Below, piece by piece: positions 34,812 to 43,872 of a stretch of 64,000 nt of DNA. The stretch is from the NCBI RefSeq assembly GCF_029946505.1, contig NZ_JARZHG010000036.1, positions 52,399 to 116,398 on the forward strand, in the 5' to 3' direction. The position numbers and the translations under genes are program-made. The notes under the pieces are model-generated. The model was given only the letters and a program-made list of their open reading frames with translations, did no database searches and was not told the DNA's origin. The number at the start of each line of letters is the position of its first letter. Position 1 is the first letter of the stretch. The DNA is from Polyangium sp. y55x31. GTDB taxonomy: Bacteria; Myxococcota_A; Polyangia; Polyangiales; Polyangiaceae.

Positions 34812-37238
34812 ATGTACATCCTTCACCTGTCGGATCTTCACGTCACGGAGCCCGGGCAAACGCTCGACGACGTGTGGATGCACCCGGCGCAAGCGCTGGG
34901 GACGCTGCACCCGGCCCCCTTCGACTTCGTCGTCGTCAGCGGTGATCTCACGCAGCGCGGGAGCGCCGCGGAGTACGACGAGCTGCTCGAATTCGCCGAG
35001 CACCGCGTCCTGCCGCTCGTCGTGAACCGCGAGCGCGCGCGTGTCGTGTTCGTTCCGGGCAACCACGACGTCGACTGGGGCGCCGACATCGGCGAGCCCG
35101 TGCGCGTGACCTCGCTGCGCACCGCGCACGACTTCGACCTCCTCGAGCAGGAGATGCAGCGGCTCAAGCGCTCGCCGGACCTCTCGGATCTGCGCATCGA
35201 CGTGGGCCGCTACGGTCACCTCGACCTCGTCAAGCTGCGGGCGGGCGCGGAGTACAACAAGCGCTTCGCGAACGTCCAGCGTTTCTTCGACCGATTTTAC
35301 GGCGAGTCCTTGGATGGTCGCGGCCGCGCCTTCGATCTTCTCGACCCGAACGAACGCGAGCACTGGTCGGCCCACGTCTTCCCCCAGGAGAAGGTCGCGT
35401 TTTTCGGCTTCAACTCCTGCCACCGGAACGACAAGTACTGGACCGGCGCCGCCATCTCCACGCGCGCCGTCTCCGCCGCGCGCGACTTCGCGAACGGCCT
35501 GGATCGCGACACGCTGCGCGTCGCCGTTTGGCATCATGGCTTCACCAGCGAACGCGGGCGCCCCGACTACCTTACGCTGCAGGACGTCGGCACCCTCTAC
35601 GCCGCGGGCTTCCGCATCGGCTTCCACGGCCACACGCACCAGGAGAGCTCGAAGCTCGTCGAGCTCTTCAAGAGCCGCTTCGTCATCATCTCCACGGGAT
35701 CTCTCGGCTCGGCCGCGCACGAGCGTCCCGGCGCCGTGGGCAACCAGTTCTCGGTCGTGCGGCTCAGCCCGAGCACGGTCAGCGTCGAGGTGTACGAGCG
35801 CGATGGCGAGGCCGGCGAGTACGCGCTCGAACCGAAGCGCAAGTACTTCGAGGTGAACTGGGAGCCCGTCGCGCAGGCCGAGCGCTTCGTGAAGGCCCGC
35901 GAGCACACGCGGATCTGGAGCGTCGGGGACGACGGCATCGCGCTCGTCGAGGTGGAGCTGCGTGACTTCGTGGCGCCCATCGAGACGCCGATCGCCGTGC
36001 TCGAACCGCCCTACAACAACGTCCAGGCCGAGCCGCGCGCGACCACGTGGCGCGGCCGCCGCGAGGTGAAGGAAGAGCCGCTCGGCGGGGGGCGCGTGCG
36101 CTTCATGTTGCAAGGCGCCGACAAGACCGAGCGGTACCTCACGTGGAGCTACCACCTCTCGAACGCCGTCGCGCTCACGCAGGCCGAGCTGAACCTGCTG
36201 GAAAAACGCGACCGTTGGTACCCCAACTTGATCGACGGCTACGACGTCCGCTCGCACGTGGTCCGCTTCGAATCGGACCACCTCACGCTCGCGCTCGTGT
36301 TCGCGGAGAGCTCGGGCGCGACGATCGAGGACGCGTATCCCATGGTCGAGCGCTGCTACGAGCAGTTCGGCGAGGAGCGCTGGGAGCCGGTGGAGTTCGA
36401 GCAGGAGCGGTGCCGCTCGCACTTCATCGTGGGCAAGACGCACGTGGAGCTCAAGATCCCGGGGCCGATCGTGGGCTACCGGTACTCGCTCGCGTATCGC
36501 CCCGGAGGCGCCGGCAAGGAATATCCCGAGGCCGCGAAGTGGACCGCGCGCGCGCTGCTCGAGCGCTGCTGCGGCAAGCCGATGTCGAACATCTCGCTCT
36601 CGGCGAAGCTCACGGAGGCCGTTGGCAACTCGATCTACAAGATCGCCACGTCCTCGCCGTGGGGCGTGCAGACGGCGCCGATCGTGCGGAGCGGACTGCT
36701 CTCGGAGCGCGGGTCGTGGATGGGCATGATCTGGGACGCGAACTTGCGCGTGCTCTGCCCGGCGTTCGGCCAGTTCTGGCCGCAGTCCTGGGCCGCGCGC
36801 TTCACCTGCGGCAGCGGCGTCGCGGGCCACGCCTTCCGCTTCAACATCGCGGCGGCCTGGCATCGCGACGCGCACGCGACGACGAGCATCATCTACCAGC
36901 CGAGCCCGGATCATCACCGCCTCTTCGCGCGGCACTACCGCTGGATCCTGTGCTTCCCGCTCCGGCTCGCGCCGGAGGAGGAGTCGTCGCTCGGCGTCGT
37001 ATGTCTCGCGAGCGAGGAGGAGAACACGCAGGTCGAGCGCGCGCTCGGCCACCTCGCCCGCGCGATCTGCACCGAGACGATGGATCCCGAGGCCACGAAG
37101 CTCCGCCTCATGCTCCAGACCGTCATCAACGCCGTGTTCTGGACGTGCGTGACCGATCCGAACCACGGGCTCAGCGAGAGCGAGGGTCGCTACGCGCGCC
37201 ACGTGCTGAACGCGCTGCTCTCGTCGGCGACCGATTAA
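34812..37238 (+). CDS. Calcineurin-like metallophosphoesterase fused to a central beta domain and a GAF-like C-terminus
   Basis: This is an 808-residue soluble protein. Residues 1-310 are a complete metallophosphoesterase with DLH (Asp8, His10), GDL (Asp45), GNHD (83-86), HH at 241-242 and GHTH (273-276), so two-metal phosphodiesterase or phosphatase chemistry is expected. About 330-560 is an unrecognised, mainly beta region (WSYHLSNAVALTQAELN, KIPGPIVGYRYSLAYRPGG). About 600-760 resembles a GAF domain (MIWDANLRVLCPA..., CGSGVAGHAFRFN, YRWILCFPLRL....LGVVCLAS). A helical tail follows. This suggests a phosphoesterase whose activity is set by a ligand bound to the GAF module. The natural substrate, perhaps a nucleotide signal, is unknown. 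It converges with the permease gene, the two coding ends overlapping by four bases. Confidence 0.85.
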   Translation: MYILHLSDLHVTEPGQTLDDVWMHPAQALGTLHPAPFDFVVVSGDLTQRGSAAEYDELLEFAEHRVLPLVVNRERARVVFVPGNHDVDWGADIGEPVRVTSLRTAHDFDLLEQEMQRLKRSPDLSDLRIDVGRYGHLDLVKLRAGAEYNKRFANVQRFFDRFYGESLDGRGRAFDLLDPNEREHWSAHVFPQEKVAFFGFNSCHRNDKYWTGAAISTRAVSAARDFANGLDRDTLRVAVWHHGFTSERGRPDYLTLQDVGTLYAAGFRIGFHGHTHQESSKLVELFKSRFVIISTGSLGSAAHERPGAVGNQFSVVRLSPSTVSVEVYERDGEAGEYALEPKRKYFEVNWEPVAQAERFVKAREHTRIWSVGDDGIALVEVELRDFVAPIETPIAVLEPPYNNVQAEPRATTWRGRREVKEEPLGGGRVRFMLQGADKTERYLTWSYHLSNAVALTQAELNLLEKRDRWYPNLIDGYDVRSHVVRFESDHLTLALVFAESSGATIEDAYPMVERCYEQFGEERWEPVEFEQERCRSHFIVGKTHVELKIPGPIVGYRYSLAYRPGGAGKEYPEAAKWTARALLERCCGKPMSNISLSAKLTEAVGNSIYKIATSSPWGVQTAPIVRSGLLSERGSWMGMIWDANLRVLCPAFGQFWPQSWAARFTCGSGVAGHAFRFNIAAAWHRDAHATTSIIYQPSPDHHRLFARHYRWILCFPLRLAPEEESSLGVVCLASEEENTQVERALGHLARAICTETMDPEATKLRLMLQTVINAVFWTCVTDPNHGLSESEGRYARHVLNALLSSATD

Positions 37239-38488
37239 CCCACGAGCAACAAGTATCCGATCGCCACGACCATCGAGACGATCGTCACGGGCAAACCGGC
37301 GCGGAGGTACGTGACGAACCCGATCTCGTCTTCGGCGTGCGCGGCCTCGACGACGATGATGTTCGCGACGGAGCCGAGCAGCGTGAGGTTTCCGGCGAGC
37401 GTCGTGGCGATCGCCGTCACGGTCCAGGCGAGCGTGGGATCGGGCAGCGTGCGGATCATCGGCTCGGCGAGCAGGATGAAGGGCACGTTGCTCACGATCT
37501 GACAGCCGAGCGTGAACATCGCGGAGAGCGCGGCCATGGCGGCGCCGCGACCTTCCGGGATGAACGGCCGCGCCGCGGCGAGGGCCTCGTCGACGAGCCC
37601 CGTGCGCTGGAACGCGGCGGCCACGATGAAGAGCGCGCCGAAGAAGACGAGCACGGTCCACGTGACGCCGGAGAAGAGCGACCCTGGATCACGCCTCCGA
37701 AGGACGAGCAACGCCGCCGCGCCCGTGAGCGCGGCGAAGGCGAGGTTCGCGCCGGCGAGGAAGGCGATCGAGACGCCGAGGATCACGACGAGCGCGAGCT
37801 TGAGCTCACTCGAAGATTGAGGTTTGACGGGTGCGTCCGCGTCGATCGACGTTGCCCCCGTGGGTCGGAGTTTCTTCCGGAAGAGCAAGTGCAGCGTCGC
37901 CGCCGTCACGAGCAGCGCGAGGAACCCGGCCGGCCCTCCGCGCATCAGGTAACTCCGGTACGACAGACCCGATAGATGCGCGACGAGCATGTTTTGCGGG
38001 TTTCCTGCGAGCGTCATCGCGCTGCCCGCGTTCGCCCCCATCGCCAGCGCGAGCAGGTACGGCACGCGCGGCAGGCCCGCCTTCCGCGCCGTCGCGTCCA
38101 CCACGGGCGCGAAGAGCACGCAGACCGGATCGTTCACCAGCACGGCCGAGAGCAGGCCCGAGGCGATCGTCGTGCCGTACAGGAGGCCCACCGGCGAGGG
38201 CTTCCGATCGAGCAGGAACGACGCCGCCATCTCGAAAAACCCGGCCTCCGCGAGCGCGGCCGAGAGCAACATCATCCCGAGCAGGAGCCCGATCGTGTTT
38301 GGTTCGACCGCGGCGAACGCGGCCTTCGCGTCGATGCCCCAGCGCGGCTCGATCGCGGCGAGCACGACCATCAGGCACGCGCCTGCGAGCGCGCCCGCGG
38401 GCCTTCCGATCGGGAGCAGCGACAGGCGCCGGAAGGCGATGAGCGCGTAGGTCGCGACGAACACGACGAGCGTGGGTAGGTGCGTCAT
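37235..38488 (-). CDS. SLC13/ArsB-type (ion transporter superfamily) anion permease
   Basis: This 417-residue inner-membrane protein has about ten hydrophobic helices. Repeated motifs typical of the ArsB/NhaD/citrate transporter superfamily are present: NDPVCVLFAPVV, AMGANAGSAMTLAGNPQNMLVA, VLVFFGALFIVAAAF, and the second-half counterpart NLTLLGSVANIIVVEAA. The substrate could be a dicarboxylate, arsenite or Na+/H+; the sequence alone does not decide. Its ATG overlaps the stop of the MFS gene (ATGA), so the two transporters form an operon. Confidence 0.88.
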   Translation of the reverse strand: MTHLPTLVVFVATYALIAFRRLSLLPIGRPAGALAGACLMVVLAAIEPRWGIDAKAAFAAVEPNTIGLLLGMMLLSAALAEAGFFEMAASFLLDRKPSPVGLLYGTTIASGLLSAVLVNDPVCVLFAPVVDATARKAGLPRVPYLLALAMGANAGSAMTLAGNPQNMLVAHLSGLSYRSYLMRGGPAGFLALLVTAATLHLLFRKKLRPTGATSIDADAPVKPQSSSELKLALVVILGVSIAFLAGANLAFAALTGAAALLVLRRRDPGSLFSGVTWTVLVFFGALFIVAAAFQRTGLVDEALAAARPFIPEGRGAAMAALSAMFTLGCQIVSNVPFILLAEPMIRTLPDPTLAWTVTAIATTLAGNLTLLGSVANIIVVEAAHAEDEIGFVTYLRAGLPVTIVSMVVAIGYLLLVG

Positions 38489-39723
38489 GCGGATGCTTTC
38501 GTGTTCTTCGGCGAGGCTTTCACGAGGAGCAAGAGCAGCAAAGCTCCCACGAGCGCGACCGCGCCCGCGGCGGCGAACGCGACGGGCGCGGAGGCGCGCT
38601 CATAGGCGAGCCCGAAGAGGACGTTCGCGAGCAGCACCGCGGCTCCCTCGATCGCGAGCTGGTAGCCGAACGCACGGCCGCGGATCGACGCCGGCACGAG
38701 CTCGGCGAGCAACGCGCGTTGTCCGCCTTCGGCGAGGCCGTAGTGCGCCGCGTAGAGCCCGAGCCAGACCCAGGCCCCGATCCACGACGTCGCGAATCCG
38801 AACCCGACGTACGTGATCCCGTAGAGCACCCACGACAGCGCGAGCACGCGCTTTCGCCCGTACCGATCGGAGGCGCGTCCCCCGGGCACGTTGAGCAGCC
38901 CTTTGCCGAACTGGAGCGAGATCCACACGATCGGCACGAACGCCGGCGAGAGGCCGAGGTCGGACATGCGCCGCAGGAGAAAGAGATCTCCCGAGCACGC
39001 CAGCGAAAACACGAACAGCGCCGCGAGGTATCGCCACGCCTCGGCCGGGATCTTCGTCGGTCCGGCGTTCGCCGCGGCCTGCTTCGTCGGCCCCTCGTCC
39101 TCGCGCGGCGTGGCCGCGTCGAGCGCTGGATCCCGCACGAACAGGAGCACCACCAGCACCGCTGCGAGCCCCGGCACGACCGCGAGCGCGAAGACCGTTC
39201 GCAGCGGCAGGTGCAGGCCCCAGAGCAGCAAGAACGCGAGGATCGGCCCGAGCACGCCGCCGAAGTTGTCCATCATCCGGTGGAAGCCGAACGCGTGCCC
39301 GCGCTGCCCCTCCGGCACCGCGCCCGCCACCATCGCGTCGCGCGGCGGCCCTCGCATGCCCTTTCCGACCCGATCGATCGCGCGGATCAGCACCGCGTGC
39401 AGCGGTGCGCTCACGACCGCGAAGAGTGGCCGCGTCAGCGCGGCGAGGCCGTAGCCGAGGGCGATGAGGGGTTTACGCCGTCGAGGCTCGTCCGAGAGCC
39501 TGCCCGACACGACCTTCATCGACGTCGCCACGAGCTCGGCGACCCCCTCGAACCACCCGAGCCAGAGTGGCCCTCCGCCGATCTGGCGCAAAAGCTCGGG
39601 CACGAGCGGGTAAATCATGTCCGACGCCGCGTCCGTCAGCAGTGACACCCAGCCGAGTGCGACCACCGTGGCGGGCAGCTTCTTCGGGGCTTCTTCCTGA
39701 CGGAGAGGGGGCGCGGTGGTCAC
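38485..39723 (-). CDS. Major facilitator superfamily transporter
   Basis: This 412-residue protein has twelve predicted helices. The N-terminal half contains LTDAASDMIYPLVPELL and the A-motif-like GRLSDEPRRRKPLIALGY. It also has RVGKGMRGPPRDA, a motif of the MFS subgroup often annotated as a multidrug or heavy-metal exporter. The second half repeats the pattern with GRASDRYGRKRVLALSW. The start may be GTG or ATG near 39723, since several frames overlap the ribA leader. It is translated just before the SLC13-type permease and overlaps it by four bases. The substrate is unknown. Confidence 0.88.
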   Translation of the reverse strand: MTTAPPLRQEEAPKKLPATVVALGWVSLLTDAASDMIYPLVPELLRQIGGGPLWLGWFEGVAELVATSMKVVSGRLSDEPRRRKPLIALGYGLAALTRPLFAVVSAPLHAVLIRAIDRVGKGMRGPPRDAMVAGAVPEGQRGHAFGFHRMMDNFGGVLGPILAFLLLWGLHLPLRTVFALAVVPGLAAVLVVLLFVRDPALDAATPREDEGPTKQAAANAGPTKIPAEAWRYLAALFVFSLACSGDLFLLRRMSDLGLSPAFVPIVWISLQFGKGLLNVPGGRASDRYGRKRVLALSWVLYGITYVGFGFATSWIGAWVWLGLYAAHYGLAEGGQRALLAELVPASIRGRAFGYQLAIEGAAVLLANVLFGLAYERASAPVAFAAAGAVALVGALLLLLLVKASPKNTKASA

Positions 39724-39874
39724 GGGTTGGTTTGCAGCGTCGGGAGTGTGCTCGAAAGCGGAGCGTGACGGCTCGGTGTATGAAAAAGCAACCGAGCGAG
39801 CGGCTCTTCGGGTTTGTCCTTCTGGACCCTTTGCAAGGGCGTACGGGCGCCCCCGACCTTGTCACACCCTTGGC

Positions 39875-39889
39875 CTTACGCTACGTAAG
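39875..39889. promoter_or_regulatory. Perfect inverted repeat in the MFS/ribA intergenic region
   Basis: CTTACG-CTA-CGTAAG is a perfect 6-bp inverted repeat with a three-base centre, 80 bp before ribA and about 150 bp before the divergent MFS gene. TTGTCA at 39859-39864 is a five-of-six -35 match whose -10 would fall inside the palindrome, so an operator over a promoter is possible. A second short palindrome (CCCTT/AAGGG) lies near 39828-39840. Confidence 0.35.
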
Positions 39890-39968
39890 TCGTCCCCCGG
39901 AGATCCCGAGGTCCTGGGAGCTGCTGGGGGATGCTATACACGTCCACGTAAACGCAGAGGAGTGCGAG

Positions 39969-40649
39969 ATGTACGTCCCCGACACGGTGATACGGCCTCG
40001 ACTCGAGATTCTGGCGAAGGCCCCGGTGCCGACGCAGACGGGATTGTTCGAGATGATCGTGTTCCGGTACGGAGAGCAGACCGCCGAGAGCGGGCTCTCC
40101 CCGGATCATGTGGCGCTGGTGATGGGCGACGTGCGGGGGCGGTCCTCCGTCCTCGTCCGGGTGCACTCGGAGTGCCTGACGAGCGAGGTCTTCGGCTCCT
40201 TGAAATGCGATTGCCGCGGCCAGCTCGAGGCAGCGCAGGCCGAGATCGCGCGGCGGGGGCAGGGCGTCGTCGTGTACCTGCGCCAGGAGGGCCGGGGCAT
40301 CGGCCTCTCGAACAAGATCCGGGCGTACGACCTGCAGGCGCGGGGGCACGACACCGTGGACGCGAATCGGCTGCTCGGGCTGCCCGACGACGCGCGGGAT
40401 TACGCGCCGGCCGCGGCGATGCTGGAGCACCTCGGCGTGGCCTCGATCCAGCTCATGACGAACAATCCGCTCAAGGTGCAGGCGCTCAGGCAGCTCGGCA
40501 CGCGGGTCGAGGCGCGCGAGCCCTCGATTGTCGAGACGAACCCGTTCAGCCAGGGCTACCTGGAGGCGAAGCGGGTGCGGATGGGGCACTCGCTGCCGCC
40601 GCTCGATGCGGCGCTGCTCGCCCCCGCCGAGAACATCGACGCCGAGTGA
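39969..40649 (+). CDS. ribA: GTP cyclohydrolase II (riboflavin synthesis)
   Basis: This 226-residue enzyme opens the GTP ring to start riboflavin synthesis. The zinc cysteines stand in SECLTSEVFGSLKCDC (Cys69, Cys80, Cys82), and the active-site stretch QEGRGIGLSNKIRAYDLQ is intact. The substrate block LMTNNPLKVQAL is also present. The ATG at 39969 is chosen because GAGGAG stands about eight bases before it and the first residues (MYVPDTVIRPRLEILAKAP) fit the family start; longer readings have no homology. There is no RibB domain, so this is the stand-alone form. Its stop is three bases from the convergent glmU stop. No FMN riboswitch is recognisable. Confidence 0.93.
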   Translation: MYVPDTVIRPRLEILAKAPVPTQTGLFEMIVFRYGEQTAESGLSPDHVALVMGDVRGRSSVLVRVHSECLTSEVFGSLKCDCRGQLEAAQAEIARRGQGVVVYLRQEGRGIGLSNKIRAYDLQARGHDTVDANRLLGLPDDARDYAPAAAMLEHLGVASIQLMTNNPLKVQALRQLGTRVEAREPSIVETNPFSQGYLEAKRVRMGHSLPPLDAALLAPAENIDAE

Positions 40650-40652
40650 CGC

Positions 40653-42074
40653 TCATCCGCCGGGCTTTTTGGCCGAGGTCGCCTTGAGCCGCGCCTTGAG
40701 CCTCGAGGCGTAGCCCTCTTTGTTCTCCTGCTTCACGCGGGCGATGGCGAGCGCGTCGTCGGGCACGTCGCGCGTGACCGTCGTGCCCGTGGCCACGTAC
40801 GCGCCCACGCCGATGCGCACCGGCGCGACGATCTGCGAATCGCTGCCGACGAACGCGCCCGCGCCGATCTCGGTGCGGTGCTTCTTGAACCCGTCGTAAT
40901 TGCAGAAAATGGTCCCGGCGCCGATGTTCGCGCCTTCGCCGATGTCGCCGTCGCCGAGATACGCGAGGTGATTGGCCTTGGCCCCGCGGCGGACCACGGT
41001 CTTCTTCGTCTCGACGAAATTGCCGATGTGCGCCTCGGCCTCGATGCGGCTCTCCGGGCGCAGGTGCGAGAACGGTCCGATCTGCGCATTCTCGCCGATC
41101 GTCGAATCATTCGCGATCGAATACGGTTTTACCACGGCCGACGGCGCGACCTCCACGTCCGTCAGCACCGAGCCCACGTCGATCTTCGCATTCGCGCCGA
41201 TGCGGGTTTTTCCGCGCAGCACCACGTAATGCTCGATCACCGCGTCCGGCTCGACGACCACCGTCGCGTCGATGCGCGCCGTCGCCCGCACCGTCGCGCC
41301 CGCGCGCCGGATCCGGTCCGCGATGCGCCCGTAGAGAATGTCCTCCGCCGCGGCGAGCTGCGCCCGATCGTTCACGCCCACGAGCGCGGCCGCGCTCTCG
41401 GCCCGCACGGAGGCGACGCCGCCCGCGTTCGCCCCGACGGCCACGATGTCCGTCAAATAAAGTTCGCCCTGCGCATTGTTCGGCAAAAGCCCCGCCACCG
41501 ATTCTCGCAAAAAGCCCGCCCGCGCCACGTACACGCCCGTATTGACCTCGCGCACGCGCCTTTCCTCTTCCGTCGCGTCCCGATGCTCCCGCACGGCGAA
41601 AATCTTTCCCTCGGCGTCGCGCAGCACGCGCCCGTACCCCGTCGGATCCTCGGTCATCGCCGTCAGCATCGCGAGCGGCGCGCCGCCCTCGATCGAGCCC
41701 GCGAGCCGCACGAGCTCGGCCGGATCGAGCAGCGGCGTATCCCCGCAGAGCACGAGCACGCGCTCGGCCGAGGGATCCAGCGCCGGCAGGGCCGATCGCA
41801 CCGCGTCCCCGGTCCCGCGCTGGGCTTCCTGCACCGCCGTCCGCACGCGATCGCCGAACGCCTTCGTGAGATGCGCGGCGAGCTCGTCCCGGCCATACCC
41901 CACGACGACCACGACGTCCCCGCACCCTGCGGCGAGCGCGGCTTCGATGGCGTAGTCGACCATCGGCCGGCCGCAGAGCGGGTGGAGCACCTTGGGCTTC
42001 GTGCTCTTCATGCGCGTGCCTTGCCCGGCGGCGAGGACGATGGCGGTGAGGGAAGGGGAGGCGTGGTTCGTCAT
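40653..42074 (-). CDS. glmU: Bifunctional N-acetylglucosamine-1-phosphate uridyltransferase / glucosamine-1-phosphate acetyltransferase
   Basis: This 473-residue cytoplasmic enzyme makes UDP-GlcNAc for peptidoglycan and LPS. The N-terminal uridyltransferase has LAAGQGTRMKSTKPKVLHPLCGRPMV and the nucleotide-binding LCGDTPLLDP. The C-terminal left-handed beta-helix shows hexapeptide repeats (IGENAQIGPFSHLRPESRIEAEAHIGNFVETKKT, NIGAGTIFCNYDGFKKHRTEIG) with the conserved acetyltransferase residues. The ATG at 42074 (TNHASPSL) is preferred to the upstream GTG because it gives the usual short lead before LTAIVLAAG. The gene is convergent with ribA. Confidence 0.95.
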   Translation of the reverse strand: MTNHASPSLTAIVLAAGQGTRMKSTKPKVLHPLCGRPMVDYAIEAALAAGCGDVVVVVGYGRDELAAHLTKAFGDRVRTAVQEAQRGTGDAVRSALPALDPSAERVLVLCGDTPLLDPAELVRLAGSIEGGAPLAMLTAMTEDPTGYGRVLRDAEGKIFAVREHRDATEEERRVREVNTGVYVARAGFLRESVAGLLPNNAQGELYLTDIVAVGANAGGVASVRAESAAALVGVNDRAQLAAAEDILYGRIADRIRRAGATVRATARIDATVVVEPDAVIEHYVVLRGKTRIGANAKIDVGSVLTDVEVAPSAVVKPYSIANDSTIGENAQIGPFSHLRPESRIEAEAHIGNFVETKKTVVRRGAKANHLAYLGDGDIGEGANIGAGTIFCNYDGFKKHRTEIGAGAFVGSDSQIVAPVRIGVGAYVATGTTVTRDVPDDALAIARVKQENKEGYASRLKARLKATSAKKPGG

Positions 42075-42408
42075 CGGCGCCGAAACTAGCACGGCCGCCC
42101 GAGACCCCCCAGCGATCGGCGAAACGCCCCCGAAACGCCCGCTGCACGGCCGCGGACGGACGAGGCCGGCGCCGGGACGCGCGAGAGCGCCATTACGTTG
42201 TCGCAGCCATTGCGGGCCGTTGAAATGGGAAAAGGCCGTCCTGTCTGCAACATTGAATGCGAGGTTGGTCTCGTCGGGTGGTACGTATAGTGACCGGTTC
42301 CCGTCGAAAATGTGCCGATGCGAGGTCTTTTCGAGGTGATTTGGACCTTTTTGATGATCTCTCCGTCAGGCGCAGTGTATGCACGGAGAGAAGGACGGAG
42401 GGAACCTC
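42075..42408. other. Divergent intergenic region between glmU and the His-rich lipoprotein
   Basis: These 334 bases hold no gene that I can support. A TATAGT hexamer at 42286-42291, with TTGGTC 15 bp upstream, is a possible promoter for the lipoprotein. The end of the region carries the strong ribosome-binding site GGAGGG about seven bases before the ATG at 42409. Confidence 0.4.
42265..42291 (+). promoter_or_regulatory. Candidate promoter of the His-rich lipoprotein
   Basis: TTGGTC (42265-42270) and TATAGT (42286-42291) are separated by 15 bp; the -10 is five of six to the sigma70 consensus. This would give a leader of about 110 nt. The spacer is short, so confidence is low. Confidence 0.3.
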
Positions 42409-43704
42409 ATGACCCGTTTCGCTCACGTATCGCTCGTGTCTCTCGTTCTCGTGTTCGCGTCGGCGTGCAGCAGCAGCAGCAGCGAGGCCCCGGCGCCGGC
42501 GGCCGTCAACGTCGAGGCCGAGGCGGCCGTCAACGCGGATCTCGGGGCGGAGGCGCTGATCGAGGAGCACGACGAGGGGACGGTCGCCTGGCGCATCGAT
42601 CCCGACGGCCAGGTGAAGGCCGCGGTCACCGCCACGGCGACCGGGCGCGTGAAGGAGGACATCGGCGGCTCGGTCATCTACAAGATCGAGGGCAGCGAGC
42701 CGAAGACGGTGCCGCTCGTGCTCGACGCGAAGACGGGCCTGCTCGTCGCGGCCGGGCCGAAGCTCGAGGCGGATCTCACCGAGGTCAACTACACGGTGAC
42801 GGTCTCGGGCAAACCCTGGAGCGGCGTCATCCACGTGCCCGTGGGCGGCACGGCGGAGCTCGTGGCGGGCGCCAAGGTGACGGCCGAGGCGAAGCTGCCC
42901 GACGAGACCGTGGGCCCGCACGGCGGCACGATCCAGATCGTGGGTGACGATCGGCTGGAGATGGTCGCGGACGCGAGCTCGGGCGAGACGCGCGTGTACG
43001 TGCTCGACGTGGACCTCAAGCCCGTGCGGATCGAGTCGCGCAAGCTGCGGATGGGCTTCGTGGCCGAGAAGACGACGTTCGTGAACTTCGATCCCGAGCC
43101 GTCGGGCTTCTATTTCTCGGCGCGGCTCGGGGCCTCGGCGGCGCTGCTCAATCCGCTGCGGGTCACGGCGTCGCTCAGCGTCGGCTCCGTCACGCACGCG
43201 GCGATCTGGGGCTATCGTCCAGGCGTCCGCATTTATGCCCCCACGGCCACGGTGCGCATCGCCAGCGCGCCGCGCATTCGATTCAGCCTGCAAGGCGGCT
43301 TCGACAGCGGCGTCGACGTTTATGGCCACGCCCACGTGAAGACGCGGTTCCACGACCACGACCGCGATCACGACCACCACGACCACGACCACGACCACGA
43401 CCATCACAAGAAGGGCAACAACGGCCGGCATTTCGGCCAGGACGGGACGTTCGCCCGCGACAGCGGCGGCTTCAAGTCGGACAACGCCGAGCACCCCGGC
43501 AGCAGCCGGGCGAAGAGCGGCGGCGATCACGGCGGCCACGAGACGAAGATGCCCTTCGAGACCAGGGACCACGGCAGCTCGAAGCCGAGCGGCGGCGACC
43601 GAAAGGGCGGCGGCGACCGAAAGAGCGGCGGCGGCGGCGGCGGCGGCTCGAAGGGTGGCGGCGGTGACGCGAAGGGCGGCGGTGGCAAGGGCGGCAAAAA
43701 ATAA
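42409..43704 (+). CDS. Lipoprotein with a His/Asp-rich metal-binding stretch and a Gly-rich tail
   Basis: The ATG at 42409 follows GGAGGG and begins a signal peptide with lipobox (FASAC, Cys20). The middle (about 60-300) is beta-rich with an acidic and Ala-rich start (VNVEAEAAVNADLGAEAL) but has no known domain. Near residues 316-340 is an alternating His/Asp run (HDHDRDHDHHDHDHD), a typical binding site for Zn, Ni or Co. The last 60 residues are repeated GG(D/K) and Lys/Gly segments. Composition falls into three distinct zones, suggesting assembly from separate pieces. The role may be metal buffering or surface adhesion in the periplasm; that is inference. Confidence 0.75.
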   Translation: MTRFAHVSLVSLVLVFASACSSSSSEAPAPAAVNVEAEAAVNADLGAEALIEEHDEGTVAWRIDPDGQVKAAVTATATGRVKEDIGGSVIYKIEGSEPKTVPLVLDAKTGLLVAAGPKLEADLTEVNYTVTVSGKPWSGVIHVPVGGTAELVAGAKVTAEAKLPDETVGPHGGTIQIVGDDRLEMVADASSGETRVYVLDVDLKPVRIESRKLRMGFVAEKTTFVNFDPEPSGFYFSARLGASAALLNPLRVTASLSVGSVTHAAIWGYRPGVRIYAPTATVRIASAPRIRFSLQGGFDSGVDVYGHAHVKTRFHDHDRDHDHHDHDHDHDHHKKGNNGRHFGQDGTFARDSGGFKSDNAEHPGSSRAKSGGDHGGHETKMPFETRDHGSSKPSGGDRKGGGDRKSGGGGGGGSKGGGGDAKGGGGKGGKK

Positions 43705-43872
43705 CCGCCTCGCGAGACGAATGTAGGGTTTTGGCCCTCGTTCTGTCAGGTTCTCGTCACGATTGCACGAAATCCAACGACGCAGCGCGAGACGCGCATT
43801 GCGTCATGCCGGAAACGGCCTTCCCTCCTCTTGCCGGTTATTCTGGCCTCGGGTAAAGATGGGCCTTCCCTC

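Noticed and set aside
34193..34819. Minus-strand frame of 208 codons before the metallophosphoesterase gene
   Set aside because: Low-complexity, Arg/Ser-rich translation without a start signal; it overlaps the promoter region.
39890..39968. FMN riboswitch before ribA
   Set aside because: None of the conserved aptamer segments is recognisable in this short leader.
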